This document shows, piece after piece, positions 23,510 through 33,839 of a stretch of DNA of 64,000 nt. Within the stretch, counting starts at the first letter, position 1; each line of letters starts with the position of its first letter. The stretch comes from Aspidiotus rigidus. Its lineage: Eukaryota > Arthropoda > Insecta > Hemiptera > Diaspididae. The stretch spans positions 3,286,001-3,350,000 of the forward strand of contig JAVHKY010000056.1 in assembly GCA_035079385.1 (NCBI GenBank), written 5' to 3'. The translations under genes were made by a program, and so were the position numbers. The notes under the pieces are model-generated. The model ran no database searches and had not been told where the DNA came from. It worked only from the letters and a program-made list of their open reading frames with translations.

Positions 23510-25476
23510 GACTAACTCACCGATAAATTGTTTTTCAATATTTTTGGTCAATAGGGAAAATTTATTAATGGATGGTACATTTTTGTACTCACCGAGCCTC
23601 TTCTAGCGAGTAGTGTTCGTCATTCGCGGCAAGAAGAAGAATGTCTACAGACAACTCGTTTATTTTCTTCTTTGTAGTAAAGATACAGAAGCTTACGACA
23701 GAGCTTTGGTAAAGTTGCAAGGTTTTTACCAGCCTCATAATGTTTTTCATTGGTCTACGTCGACTTTAAGAGAGGTATTCACAAGGCTGTTCTGAACGTG
23801 TGATTTTCCGTCACAATAGTAGGCTATCGTTTTCACCTCGGTCAGGCTTTCAGGCCCTTGGTCTCACGAAACTGGACAGAAGCAGAAGCGTAGAAGGATC
23901 TTTTCTACATTCATTCTTTGATCTTTTTTTTCTCGATCCGGAGGGAATGGAAGATTTTTATATAAAGGATTTAATGTTGTACGAGCCGGCGCGGCGGACG
24001 CAAAAATACTCACATTCTGTGTGGATAGGTATAGGATATATCAATTTACTTACCATATAATCGATATAATTACACTTAAAAAAAAAATTTTCGGACCGCA
24101 ATTTGTTTATCTGAATGGCCGCAATATGGACGATTTTCAGCTTTTGGGATGTGACTCTAGCCTCACTCTCTGTTGTCCCGAGTTAATTCTGTCATACACG
24201 AGCGTATTTATTGACCGTACGACTATGGAGTAATTTGTTTCTTGCAAGCACTGCAGCGCTCGGATTTCGACAAGCGAACCTCGTTACATGATTTTTCATG
24301 TGCGCGTCAATCTTCTAGAGTGAATAATGGTTTTTTAACAACTTGTTTTGCGGAAATCGAAATTTATTCATGGGATTAGCGAAAGAAAAGGTCATGGTAG
24401 GTAATAAGAAAAAAATTCAATTATCTTCGAAATTGCCTATTTTCAAAGAAAACTGTTCTCGTAAACACTATTTGAGGCGAATAAATATAGGATAAACACG
24501 TAGAAGCACGACAACAATAAATTTATATCTATACGAGATGTTTGTAAAAGACAGAAGTGAAGAAATTGAAGAAATATTCTGAACGTAATGAAGGACTTGA
24601 CTATACGGTTCACCCAGATACCTAATACGAGTAGATCTACAAAGATACTCGTAGGTACTCCAACGGTGAATACTCACTCGAGATGCTGAGCATACGAAAC
24701 TATAAAAGAAACGCTTTTAATACACGTGTAACTGTAATGTCTCCAACCTTGGCCGTAAAATGTGAGTATGAAACAAAAACCATATGTATTCTCAGCTCTG
24801 TGGATTCATTCATTTCTTCCTGACGATTATGATATAGGTAAGTAATACTGACACGCAAAAATAGTTATTCGCAGTTATGAAAATTAAATACCGGAAAGAT
24901 TCCAGATAGGTAAAACAAAACTCATAAATGATGTTTAGTATCAGCTTCATAATAAAAGTAATTTCTAACTCATAAAGATACCTTTTAAATCATTTATTTT
25001 GTAACGCCTGTTTCTCCGCATTCGTGCTAAATGCGAGATTCTCGCACGCACCTCGCACATCATAAGAGTATACAGATATTACGTTTCCAAAATTGAATAA
25101 ACTTTTGTATAAAAGATGAGAGTAGGTAACGATGATAATATCTGTGTTTGGTACGCACATGTATATGAAGTTTTATTACACGTTTCCAAAATATCGTTGT
25201 CAGTTTCTGTTATCGAAACGTTTATAATCATTCAATAACTGTGAGGATCTCTCGAAGAAACCGAGAAGAAATTGCAGTATCTCAAAACAACTTTGAATGT
25301 TTTTTTTTACTTTTATAAGTATTACAGCTGGGAAACAATGGAGAAAGGAATCGACTTTTTTCACATTTTGTCGATTAGTAGGTACTGACCAAATGCAAAC
25401 AACGAAGTTGCTCGGATATAAATTTTTCCCCAATAAACCTAAAATTACATGTCACAGATAGTGATCAGAATAATAA
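23510..25476. other. No supported gene
   Basis: Short open frames at 23613-24233 overlap in different frames and show no domain. No repeats of note. Confidence 0.55.
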
Positions 25477-25478
25477 TA

Positions 25479-26062
25479 CAGTCGAACCTCGATAAGTCGT
25501 ATTCAAATAAGTCGAAAAAATAACTAAGTTGAACAAATGAATCCGGTCCCGTCGCACTCCCATTTAAGTGTGTACATTTTTTGTCGCCGCATATCGAACA
25601 CAACAATGTCTAAGTCGAACCAAAAATTATTCACTTTTACCTCTAAAAGTCGAACGTTGTAGTAGGTAACTCGAACTTCCTCTCAGGAACTCCAACGTTC
25701 AAAATGTAACTCGAACGTTTTGCCTTCTCAATCAATTCTTCCTGTAAAAATTTGCAGTTCCTGACTCACCCGAACACTATTTTTATTGAATTTTAGTCTT
25801 ATTGATGTCTGCTCAATAGGCTAAAGCGCATAAATGTACGTATGTACTGTATTAGAAGAAAAAATTCTGAATTTTTATACATGCACGTTTTATTCTTTCT
25901 GAGGAGAGATGAATAAGTCGAATTCTTTTTTTCAGTGAGTCGAATTTTTCCTAAGTCGAATCATTCATCGCTCCAAGTCGAACTTCAAGCAGAACTCGAA
26001 AAATAGCTAATTCGAACAATTTTTTCGGTCCCTTTCGGATTCGACATACCGAGCTCCTACTG
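25479..26062. mobile_element. Non-autonomous pogo/Tigger-type element, TA-flanked
   Basis: Left end CAGTCGAACCTCGATAAGTC. The right end, read on the other strand, is CAGTAGGAGCTCGGTATGTC (about 19 of 26 bp matching). TA lies outside both ends (25477-25478 and 26063-26064), as expected for Tc1/mariner/pogo insertion. The terminus CAGTnGAACCTCG is typical of pogo/Tigger relatives. The 584-bp body contains many scattered AGTCGAA strings and no transposase, so it would depend on an enzyme supplied elsewhere. Confidence 0.7.
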
Positions 26063-26064
26063 TA

Positions 26065-27105
26065 ATTAGAATCCAAATACTTTGCATAATGATGAGAATG
26101 GGCGAAATATTTTTAGAATTAGAACATTTGAAGTTGTATGAAGTAAAAGTGAAACATATATCAACACAAGGCTGAATGAAATGAAAATTGACGTTACACG
26201 GCTGCCAGATGGATTTAGTTTGAAAAAACGTGCGGCTGTGACGACAATCGTTATGATTGATTTCTAACAAAAACAAATAGTATAAACACACAAAATATCG
26301 TGATTCTGTCAGACCTCAATAAACTGCGGAGAAATTGTGGGTGTTATGGAACTCGCGCGAAAAAGTATCATATATGTGAAGGTACATCGGTATACATTCG
26401 TTATTGTGATAACTCACTGTGCATGAAAAAAATATATACTGTATATATGTCGCACAGTCTATATTTACTCAAAATTTACAATCGAGACTTGATAATGATA
26501 GTACAAATAACATGACGTTCATGAAAAATTCTTAGAATTAGTGTTATATCGTATTTACCAAGTATAACAATAATACTTGTCATAAAAACTTTTTTCTTTG
26601 ATTAAAACGTTCCAATAAAATGTACATTTGAGGCATTTGAAAATTAAAAATTTTTAAAATATCTCATTGAGAGGATGTTTGCTCAAATTGAACTTGTTCG
26701 TCCATAATAGAAAATTTGTCCCAAATTCCTATAGCCAGAGAAAAACAGAAAGGTTGAAATCGTAGGGACCATTAAAAACGTAATAAACAGATCTGCGATA
26801 AATGAGTACCGAAATGAAACCGTTTTTAACAATTTCATAGAACGACCTTTCCATATACTAACAAAACTAATTCTGGTCTCAAAACACAGCTTTATTCAAT
26901 TCTGCTTCTTTTACCAAGAAAATGGCGTCCTTCAAGTTTGAAAAACTAACTGTTATAGAGAACTGACTTAAAAAAGGAATACGCAGATCAACTATTTTTT
27001 TCAACAGATATTTATAGCCAATTTACCTCATATAATTAGTTGGCCAAAATAAAAGCACGAGCGTTATTAACGAAATTGCGCTTCTTATTAAATAACTTTC
27101 ATATT
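26065..27105. other. No supported gene
   Basis: AT-rich DNA without recognisable coding, repeat or transposon structure. Confidence 0.55.
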
Positions 27106-27750
27106 TTACATAGCGTTTTGAATTTCCATTAAAGATTTTCCTCGAGTTTCTGGCAGAACGAAGTGAACAAGAACAAGGAAACAAAACTCATGACAGAATA
27201 AAAAGTAAAATTCCAAAGTATGCCAAAAGCTGTGGCGACCAATAAGAAAGCCTTCGTAATGAGAAACTCGGTCAACGAATTCATCATAACAGCTGCTGCA
27301 CTTCCTAAAGGTCGAGCATACTAAGGCAACAACTCTCCTCTAGCTGCAACAAAAGCGGGCAATAAACTGGACGCGTACATCATGGCATACAGTGTTATTG
27401 TAGCGAATATCCACCACGAAAAATACGGCACAAAAATTTCTTTCTGCTGCAAGTAGAAAAGCGTCGCTGTGATGGCGTATACAACTGTCGCGGTGAGCCA
27501 CGAAATTATTAGAATTGTCCGTATTTTCACGTTTTCTACGAGTATGATAGTTGAACGAAATATCGTCGAGCATAACTGAAAAGTGCCAAATAAAATTGTA
27601 TATTCATTAGGGGTATAGCGAAATATTCGAAAGGAATGACGAGATTGTAGGAGCGATATGAAATTTGCTAAAGGTGAGATTATCGTGACGAGACAATTTA
27701 TATACCTGCTCACTTTTAAAAAGAATTTACGTGTAGTAGTAAGATTCAAA
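27106..27750 (-). pseudogene. Truncated, decayed copy of the sugar transporter at 32-34 kb
   Basis: From 27106 to about 27612 this is a close copy, roughly nine bases in ten by eye, of 32245-32756, the C-terminal part of the intact sugar transporter, in the same orientation about 5.1 kb away. It contains PYFSWWIFATITLYAMMYAS and the end PETRGKSLMEIQNAM. A TAG at 27321-27323 replaces a Gln codon in the GELLPQYVRP region, and a TAA (27106-27108) truncates the last residues. Upstream of TPNEYTILFG the match becomes patchy with indels (about 27613-27700) and the transporter N-terminal half is missing. A Penelope-like element lies immediately next to the broken side. Probably a relic of local duplication. 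Confidence 0.8.
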
Positions 27751-27854
27751 TTGAAAGAAAATTTGGTTTTTCTTGGACTTCACCTACGTATATTATTAGT
27801 ACCTAGGTATAAGAAAAATTATAATCACGTAACGAAAATTTATATTTATTATAA

Positions 27855-27883
27855 CACGACCAGGTTTCGCGTCCCAACATCAG
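27855..27883 (-). other. Hammerhead-like motif at the 3' side of Penelope-like element 1
   Basis: Minus strand: CTGATGT, TGGGACGC, GAAA, CCTGGTCGTG. This is close to the hammerhead core (CUGAUGA, stem II, GAAA) with one altered base in the CUGAUGA box. It lies about 340 bp downstream of the GIY-YIG remnant, where Penelope-like elements can carry such ribozymes. Helix II is not strongly paired here, so activity is uncertain. Confidence 0.45.
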
Positions 27884-27889
27884 GAGTAC

Positions 27890-29437
27890 TGAATGAAAAT
27901 ACATGCGATGACAAAAACATGCGCCGAGAGAAGAAAAGAAAAGTAGTGGAAGAGGAAGAGGAAGAGGAAGAGGAAGAAAGAAGATCAAGGAGAAATGAAG
28001 TCATCGGACGGAGCATGATTGTACATGTGGGAGATGAAAGGGTTGGTGAAAGTGAAGCAAGTATCGTTGAGAAGAGAATCGCCTGACCAAGGAAGCTCGG
28101 CAATAGTTTCAACCTCTTCGAACCTGTTAAGGAGTCGGCCTTTAGTCGCTTTATGGATGAGTTTGAAATTGACGTCATCGAAGCTGCGGTTCTCCTCAAT
28201 GCAATGAATTTTCTGGATGGTGGTTTTGGAAAGCAGAGAGGTGTTCACCGGAGCGATCTTTAAGGGAACGGCCAGTCTAGCTGATATAAACCGCCGAACA
28301 ATTATATGCAGTGCAAAGAGCACGGTAAACACCTCCGCACTGTTCGGAAGGAGCTTATCCTTGAGAGAGGATAAGTGGCTAAGGTCAGAAGAGAATAGAA
28401 AAGCGCATCGGTAATCATGGAGTCCGAGAGTGCGGGCCATTTTATGAGTGATGGCCGAGGAAGGGCAAACGAACCCAGCGTGTACGAATAGGAGAGTGGG
28501 CGCGCTGAAAAGAAGAGGTAGAATGCATCGCGCGTGGGAGGAATTTCCTCGAAATAACCTTATCGATATTAAAATGGGAGTTATTGATGCGCGCAAGTTC
28601 GAACATGCTTCTCTATGTTGAGGTTGTGATGAAGGCGAGTAAGGCAGAGAATTTATGAGAATGATGATGAAAAGATGAGCCATTGATAAGAATACCAGTG
28701 TTAGATGGCTTGCGATAGATAGCGAAATGAGGAGAAATCCGGTGGTTCTCCAGTTGGAGAGAGATGGTGAGATCGAGATAGTTGATAAAGGGACCACCGA
28801 GTTCTAGGGTGAAGTGGATGTTCGGATGAATGGAATTCAAGTGAGAGAGGAGGTTTTCGAGACCGGACGACGAACCATTTCAAGCGCAAAGAGTGTCGTC
28901 AACGTAATAAAGCCAAAGAAGAATGTGAGGTTGAGAGAGAACGGTGCTGTTAAGGAGGTCCGTTTCAAACCTGTCCATAAAGAAGTTGGCGACGAGCGAA
29001 GAAAGAGGCGCGCCCATTGGAAGGCCATCGGGGAATTCATAAAGAACATCCCGGTTGAAACAAATATTCTTGCTGAGGCATGAAGAGATGAGGGCGCGGA
29101 ACTCGGAGATGGTATCAGAATGAATGTTATTGGAGGCGAGGAGATCCAACATATAGCCAATACTTTGGGCGACCGAAATATTAGTATACATCGAAAGAAT
29201 TGAGTGAGGCGTCAGGATAAAAGAGAAGAGCTTGTTTTTTGGACGAATAAGCTGATTGCAGGAGTAAATGAAGGCGCTGATTTGAGGAATGAGTTGAATG
29301 AGAGTCCTGTATAGTCGGGAAAGATGAAGGTGAGTTAGTTGACTGTAGAAATTTGAGTTGGGGGTGAGGAGATGGAGATGAAAAATACAAGAGTATTTGG
29401 CATTTTGTTTAGAGAAAATGGGGGCAGAATTTTTCAA
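27890..29437 (-). pseudogene. Dead Penelope-like retroelement (RT + GIY-YIG), copy 1
   Basis: Minus-strand frames recover, in order, reverse transcriptase and GIY-YIG endonuclease. Frame 29437-28880 holds SMYTNISVAQSIG (motif A region, though the Phe-Asp before it is in another frame), GLPMGAPLSSLVANFFMDRF (motif B) and YYVDDTL (catalytic motif C, 28896-28907). Frame 28840-28613 holds YLDLTI and AIYRKPSNTGILIN. Frame 28480-28350 leads into GGVYRALC and AVYIS, TAG (28277-28279), TGRSLKDR, the GIY-YIG signature with a stop in it and Ser where Gly is usual. A terminal region around KATKGRLLNRFEEVETI follows. At least three frameshifts and one nonsense codon. The N-terminal region is not recognisable. 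A GAAGAG hexamer run lies at 27949-27977. Confidence 0.8.
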
Positions 29438-29439
29438 TC

Positions 29440-29972
29440 AACGACTGATTATGACTCCTTGGATCGAGTACGCGTATCCTAATTTGGGTTCAGATTTAGA
29501 TCTATCCGTGGAAAAGGATTGGTGGTTCGGAAAAAAATTGGTACGAGTATTAAGGTGATGTTTCTAATGAGTTGTCGGTATTTAGTGTTGTGAGTTTGGA
29601 GATTATAAGCCAGATCAAGTGCGATATTTGGGGAAGGGGTTAGCTATGGAGAAGTGGATGATATGATAGGGGTGATATGGTTCAACTTGAGGTGATTGAA
29701 TAGTTCAGAACCAGAAGGAACGATGAGAAAGTTATGTCGGCAGAGTGCGGGTGTGTAGATAGGAAGCTGAGTGAATTGAGCCGCGGATGCAAGATTAATA
29801 CGTAATAATAGTGTCCAGAAAATCAATGGTCAAGTAAACATCCACTCATCTTTCACAATTGGAAAAACTGAACAAATTTGTTCAATCTAGTAATGTTAAT
29901 TAGGCAGAAGAATCACTGATTTCACGGAATGGGCAGAAGGATCACTCAATCCATTTCATGACTATTTATTGT
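29440..29972. other. No supported gene
   Basis: Probably includes decayed 5' parts of the Penelope-like element, since minus-strand frames show short Leu/Ser-rich pieces. No motif is secure. GGCAGAAGxATCACT is repeated at about 29902 and 29933. Confidence 0.45.
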
Positions 29973-29974
29973 TT

Positions 29975-30206
29975 CACACAAGTAAACCGGGCCGTCATTT
30001 TGAACCTAAGAGTGACGAGCGGACGGTTTGAGTGAGGCCGCAACATTGTGTGGAACGAAATGCGCAGAAGGCATACATATTGCTGCGTGTAATATTAAGA
30101 CACTATGTTACTTAATATAGTGCCCTAATAATATTACGGCACGGCGTTGTTCGAATCTTTTGCTTGTCACTCTTAGGTCCAATATGGCGGTCTGGTTTAC
30201 CTGTGC
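29975..30206. mobile_element. Foldback MITE
   Basis: The left arm runs CACACAAGTAAACCGGGCCG then TTGAACCTAAGAGTGAC; the right arm is its complement (about 30163-30206) with several mismatches. The body is about 230 bp, non-coding, and contains GGCACGGCG near the right arm. No unambiguous target duplication. Confidence 0.6.
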
Positions 30207-32234
30207 AAAAGTATACTGCCCTATTATTATTTTTCACATCTTGTCAGTTGTCAATGTAATACTCAAAAGTCATGTAATATTTACTAAAGTAACAAGTTGT
30301 GTATCTTATCTTCCTATATATGCAATGAATACAAAAAAAATGTAACAAAATTTGTCACAATACCACGGAGTATTGTACTGCTTACTCTCTTATGGAAGAA
30401 ATTTAGGTAAAACGTATGTTCAAAAACTGCGTCTTGTCTCCAGAAATTGATCGACACCTACCTATTTTTTCTTTTGAAAAATAAAAACGAGGTTTTCAAC
30501 TTTTTTTTGAGGCAAATATGATTATTATAAACGTTCCATTATAATTCGAGAAATTAAAATTTACAAATATGTTTTCTCCCCTCTCGGCCAGCTATTTTTT
30601 AAAAAAAACTGGTGAGCAATGCTATGCCAGCGCTCAATATTCACATTCCGTGGCAACAACATGAAATTACGCAAATTACACAACTTGGTGTTCTGTAGGA
30701 CAATGGCTGTTTTTGCGAATTGCATTCGTACTTATTATTCTTGGGAAACAATTAGGAGGAAAAATATTATTGGCTCTTATGGCAGAACACGATGATCATT
30801 AATTTGCAAGTAGTATTCGATTCTGAATAGTAAAAGTGAGTAAGCATGTCGAAAAAGTAAACGTTTCTCAATTTTCCGAGCTCAGTTTTGTTATGATTGA
30901 TTAAAAACTATAAGGCGAGTTATAATTTTTTGAAAATGAAAAGTCAGATAGGGAAACGAACAATGGTAATGTACCGCGCTTCGTCCCGAAACAATGTAGT
31001 ACTGTTTGTTCAATTTGCGAATTTCGAGGAGAGCCAAGCGACCTCGTGAAACGCAAGATATGTACCTATAAAACACAAGCGCAATGCTAGCTGTCAAGCG
31101 CACCGTTAACGACCAGTAAAAATAATACATTCTTCACTTGAGTCACCAACTATGAGATCCATGTTAGAAAGAGCTAAGGGCTTGTCTATCTTACGGAAAT
31201 TTGAACGTCAAGGTTTCGCTTCGCGTGAGCTTTGCACCGAGAGGAGATATGATTTTCATTTTGACCAACGTCGTTTTGAAAAAATAATAAAACAGAAAAA
31301 TTTGAAAAAGTACATAGATTTTTAAAAGTATGTAGATATTAAATTTTAGAACTGACAGCTTATAGTAACAAATTCCTCCTATGGTCCGACGAACGACCAT
31401 AGCAAAATAACTACTCATATATAGGAAATTAGGTTTCTCACGAAAAAATGAATATTATATGTCTAATGTTGCTTTACATGTACAGCCAGCGACTATACGA
31501 GTATCTATCGATTGTACACTGTTACGATCTACGTACACAAATCTTAAAACTGTGCGACGCGGACGACTACTAGGCTTGATTTCCCTCGACTAAACTACAA
31601 TGATCCGATTGTCCGACAATGCTCTCTTCCGTCTAGGTATACGTGGAAAGGCTTAGGGTAGGCTTTGGCCCACGCCTTGTTGCAGGAGTACAGAGCTCGG
31701 GTGGATAACGTCCGCCGGTAAGTTCATCCGGACCTATACGATCGAAATACACTTAATCAGCGATATTGGTGTTCATCTCTGTTATTGTTACGCTCGTATA
31801 TGGCTTGATTCTGTTTGAATGTATCAAATGTAATTACGACCAGCTGTCTGTTGTATCACGTATAATCATTTTCTCTCTTACTCCAGAAACATAAAAAATG
31901 AATAGGTATAGTTCTTTTTTCGCCGTCTATCGACAGATTACGTCATCATGATCAATTTCTATTATTTTATCATGTTCCTTGTGCTCTTGCTCCGTTTCTA
32001 TTTTAATTGCATTACTTTTTGTAGAATTTTTGATCATGAAAAAGAAGGTACCCTTAAAACGTCGATAAAACTTTTTAAAAAATATTTATGTCAAATTTTT
32101 TTCTTAATATTTAGCTTTGGTGATGATATACGAATTGATTTCTATTCATTGCAAAACTTTCATTCTTTCGTTTTTTACTGCGAGCAGTTGAGAAAAATAA
32201 TGTGGCGAGTGTCATTGATATAATTGATACATTT
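30207..32234. other. No confident gene; GC-rich island with splice donor
   Basis: The stretch 31620-31720 is markedly G+C-rich for this window and ends CCGCCG followed by GTAAGTTC at 31719-31720, a strong 5' splice donor on the plus strand. Short reading frames upstream close quickly, so if it is an exon it is probably untranslated. The open frame at 31948-32223 has no recognisable domain. Confidence 0.3.
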
Positions 32235-33705
32235 TTAATGAATAATTTTCATTTCCATAGCGTTTTGAATTTCCATTAAAGATTTTCCTCGAGTTTCTGG
32301 CAGAACAAAGTAAACAAAGAGGACGGAAACGAAACTCATGACAGAATAAAAAGTAAAATTCCAATGTATGCCGAAAGCTGTGGCAACCAATAAGAAAGCC
32401 TTTGTAATGAGAAATCCGATCAGCGAATTCATCATGACAGCGACTGCACCTCCGAAAGGTCGAACATACTGAGGCAACAATTCTCCTCTAGCTGCAACAA
32501 AAGCGGGCAATAAACTGGACGCGTACATCATGGCATACAGTGTTATTGTAGCGAATATCCACCACGAAAAATACGGTACAAAAATTTCCTTCTGCTGCAA
32601 GTAGAAAAGCGTCGCTGTAAAGGCGTGTACAACTGTCGCGATCAGCAATGAAATTATTAGAATTGTCCGCCTGTTCACCTTCTCGATAATGGTTGAACCA
32701 AATACCACGGAGCAAAATTGAAATGCTCCGAATAAAATTGTATATTCATTAGGGGTAAGAACACCCTCGGTGAAAGCGATTGAGACAAATGACGAAATCG
32801 CAGGAGCACCATTGGTGGCCGTCAATAAGCTGAGAACCAAGACAATCGCGATGGCGCGACGATAAACAGGAACGCTCAGGAAATCCATCGTCGTTCGTTT
32901 CCTTTTATTTTCGCTTTCAATGAAGCTCTTCAGCACCTCAAATTCTCTGATCATCTCGACGGTAGCCTCCTTCTTACCGCGCAACCAGAAGAACGTTTTC
33001 AACGCCGAATCGTATTTGCCTTTACTTACAAGATACGCTGGCGTCTCCTTTAGAATCGCGTTCGTTGAAAGTGCGATCAATGCGAAGAAACAATTTATAT
33101 AGGCTACCGTACGGTATGCGAAGTAATTAATCAAACAAAATTCGACCAGAAGACCACCGTAGAAATTCATTAATAATATACCTACAAACAAACCTCTGTA
33201 TTTAGGCTCAACATTCTCGCAAACGTAAATTGTGTCCGTCACATCGAACAGTCCAACCGAAACACCAAACAAAATTCTAGCCCAGTATATGATGGTTACC
33301 GACCTTGTAAACGCGATCAATATCCAAACGATTAGAAAAATGATTGAACTAATCGCAATGCCACCTTTCCTACCAGTGAAATTCAATACTTGACTGATCA
33401 CCGAAGTTCCAATTAAGCGACCAAAATCGTGTAAAGATGCTATCCACGAAGCTTCGTCCACGCTCAACGATAAAACGTTGTTATGAACATCATTCTGAAG
33501 CAGTCGAAGGGTAGGCGCAACCCAACCATAGCCGAGGCCCGAGACGAAGTCATTAATGAATACTGTAAAATAGATGGGTGTGTCAGTCTATGCGATGACG
33601 AATTTTTTTAGAATTTCCTTGTTTACTTCTACGCTTAAATAGCCTAATGCAATCACCTGGAGAAACGGCCAAGAACTGACGACGGAACTCTTCTGGTATG
33701 AACAT
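32235..33705 (-). CDS. Facilitated sugar transporter, Tret1-like (MFS), two coding exons
   Basis: Plasma-membrane sugar transporter of the major facilitator superfamily, closest in type to insect trehalose transporter Tret1; the actual substrate cannot be read from sequence. Exon 1 is 33705-33657 (ATG, MFIPEEFRRQFLAVSP, then donor CAG|GTGATT). The intron is 33656-33563 (acceptor TTTTACAG), and exon 2 is 33562-32235. Joined length is 1377 nt, 458 residues plus TAA, normal for the family. Motifs seen: GRKGG (about 80-84), ARILFGVSVGL (about 111-120), KETPAYLVSKGKYDSAL with WLRG in the central loop, and PETRGKS near the C-terminus (438-444). About twelve hydrophobic segments are apparent. The TM7 region reads TNGAPAISSF where a SGxNAxxFY-type string is usual, suggesting a divergent paralogue with altered specificity. 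A decayed copy lies at 27.1 kb. Confidence 0.92.
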
Positions 33706-33824
33706 ACTGTAGTGTGGACTGGAATAGGACGCGAAATTATCCGAAAAATCAACAACTGTGCACTGTGTATATATCACTTAAATTGAAAAAGACTTTATCT
33801 GTATGCCGTACGAGACCGGGTGTT

Positions 33825-33832
33825 ATTTTATA
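33825..33832 (-). promoter_or_regulatory. Possible TATA box for the sugar transporter
   Basis: TATAAAAT on the minus strand, about 120 nt upstream of the transporter ATG. It would give a 5' UTR of roughly 90 nt. TATA-like strings are common in AT-rich DNA, so this is a weak call. Confidence 0.25.
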
Positions 33833-33839
33833 TTTTTCT

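Noticed and set aside
27658..28086. 142-codon plus-strand frame with a long Glu run
   Set aside because: Reverse complement of the Penelope-like element; the Glu run is the GAAGAG repeat.
28814..29083. 89-codon plus-strand frame
   Set aside because: Shadow of the reverse transcriptase on the other strand.
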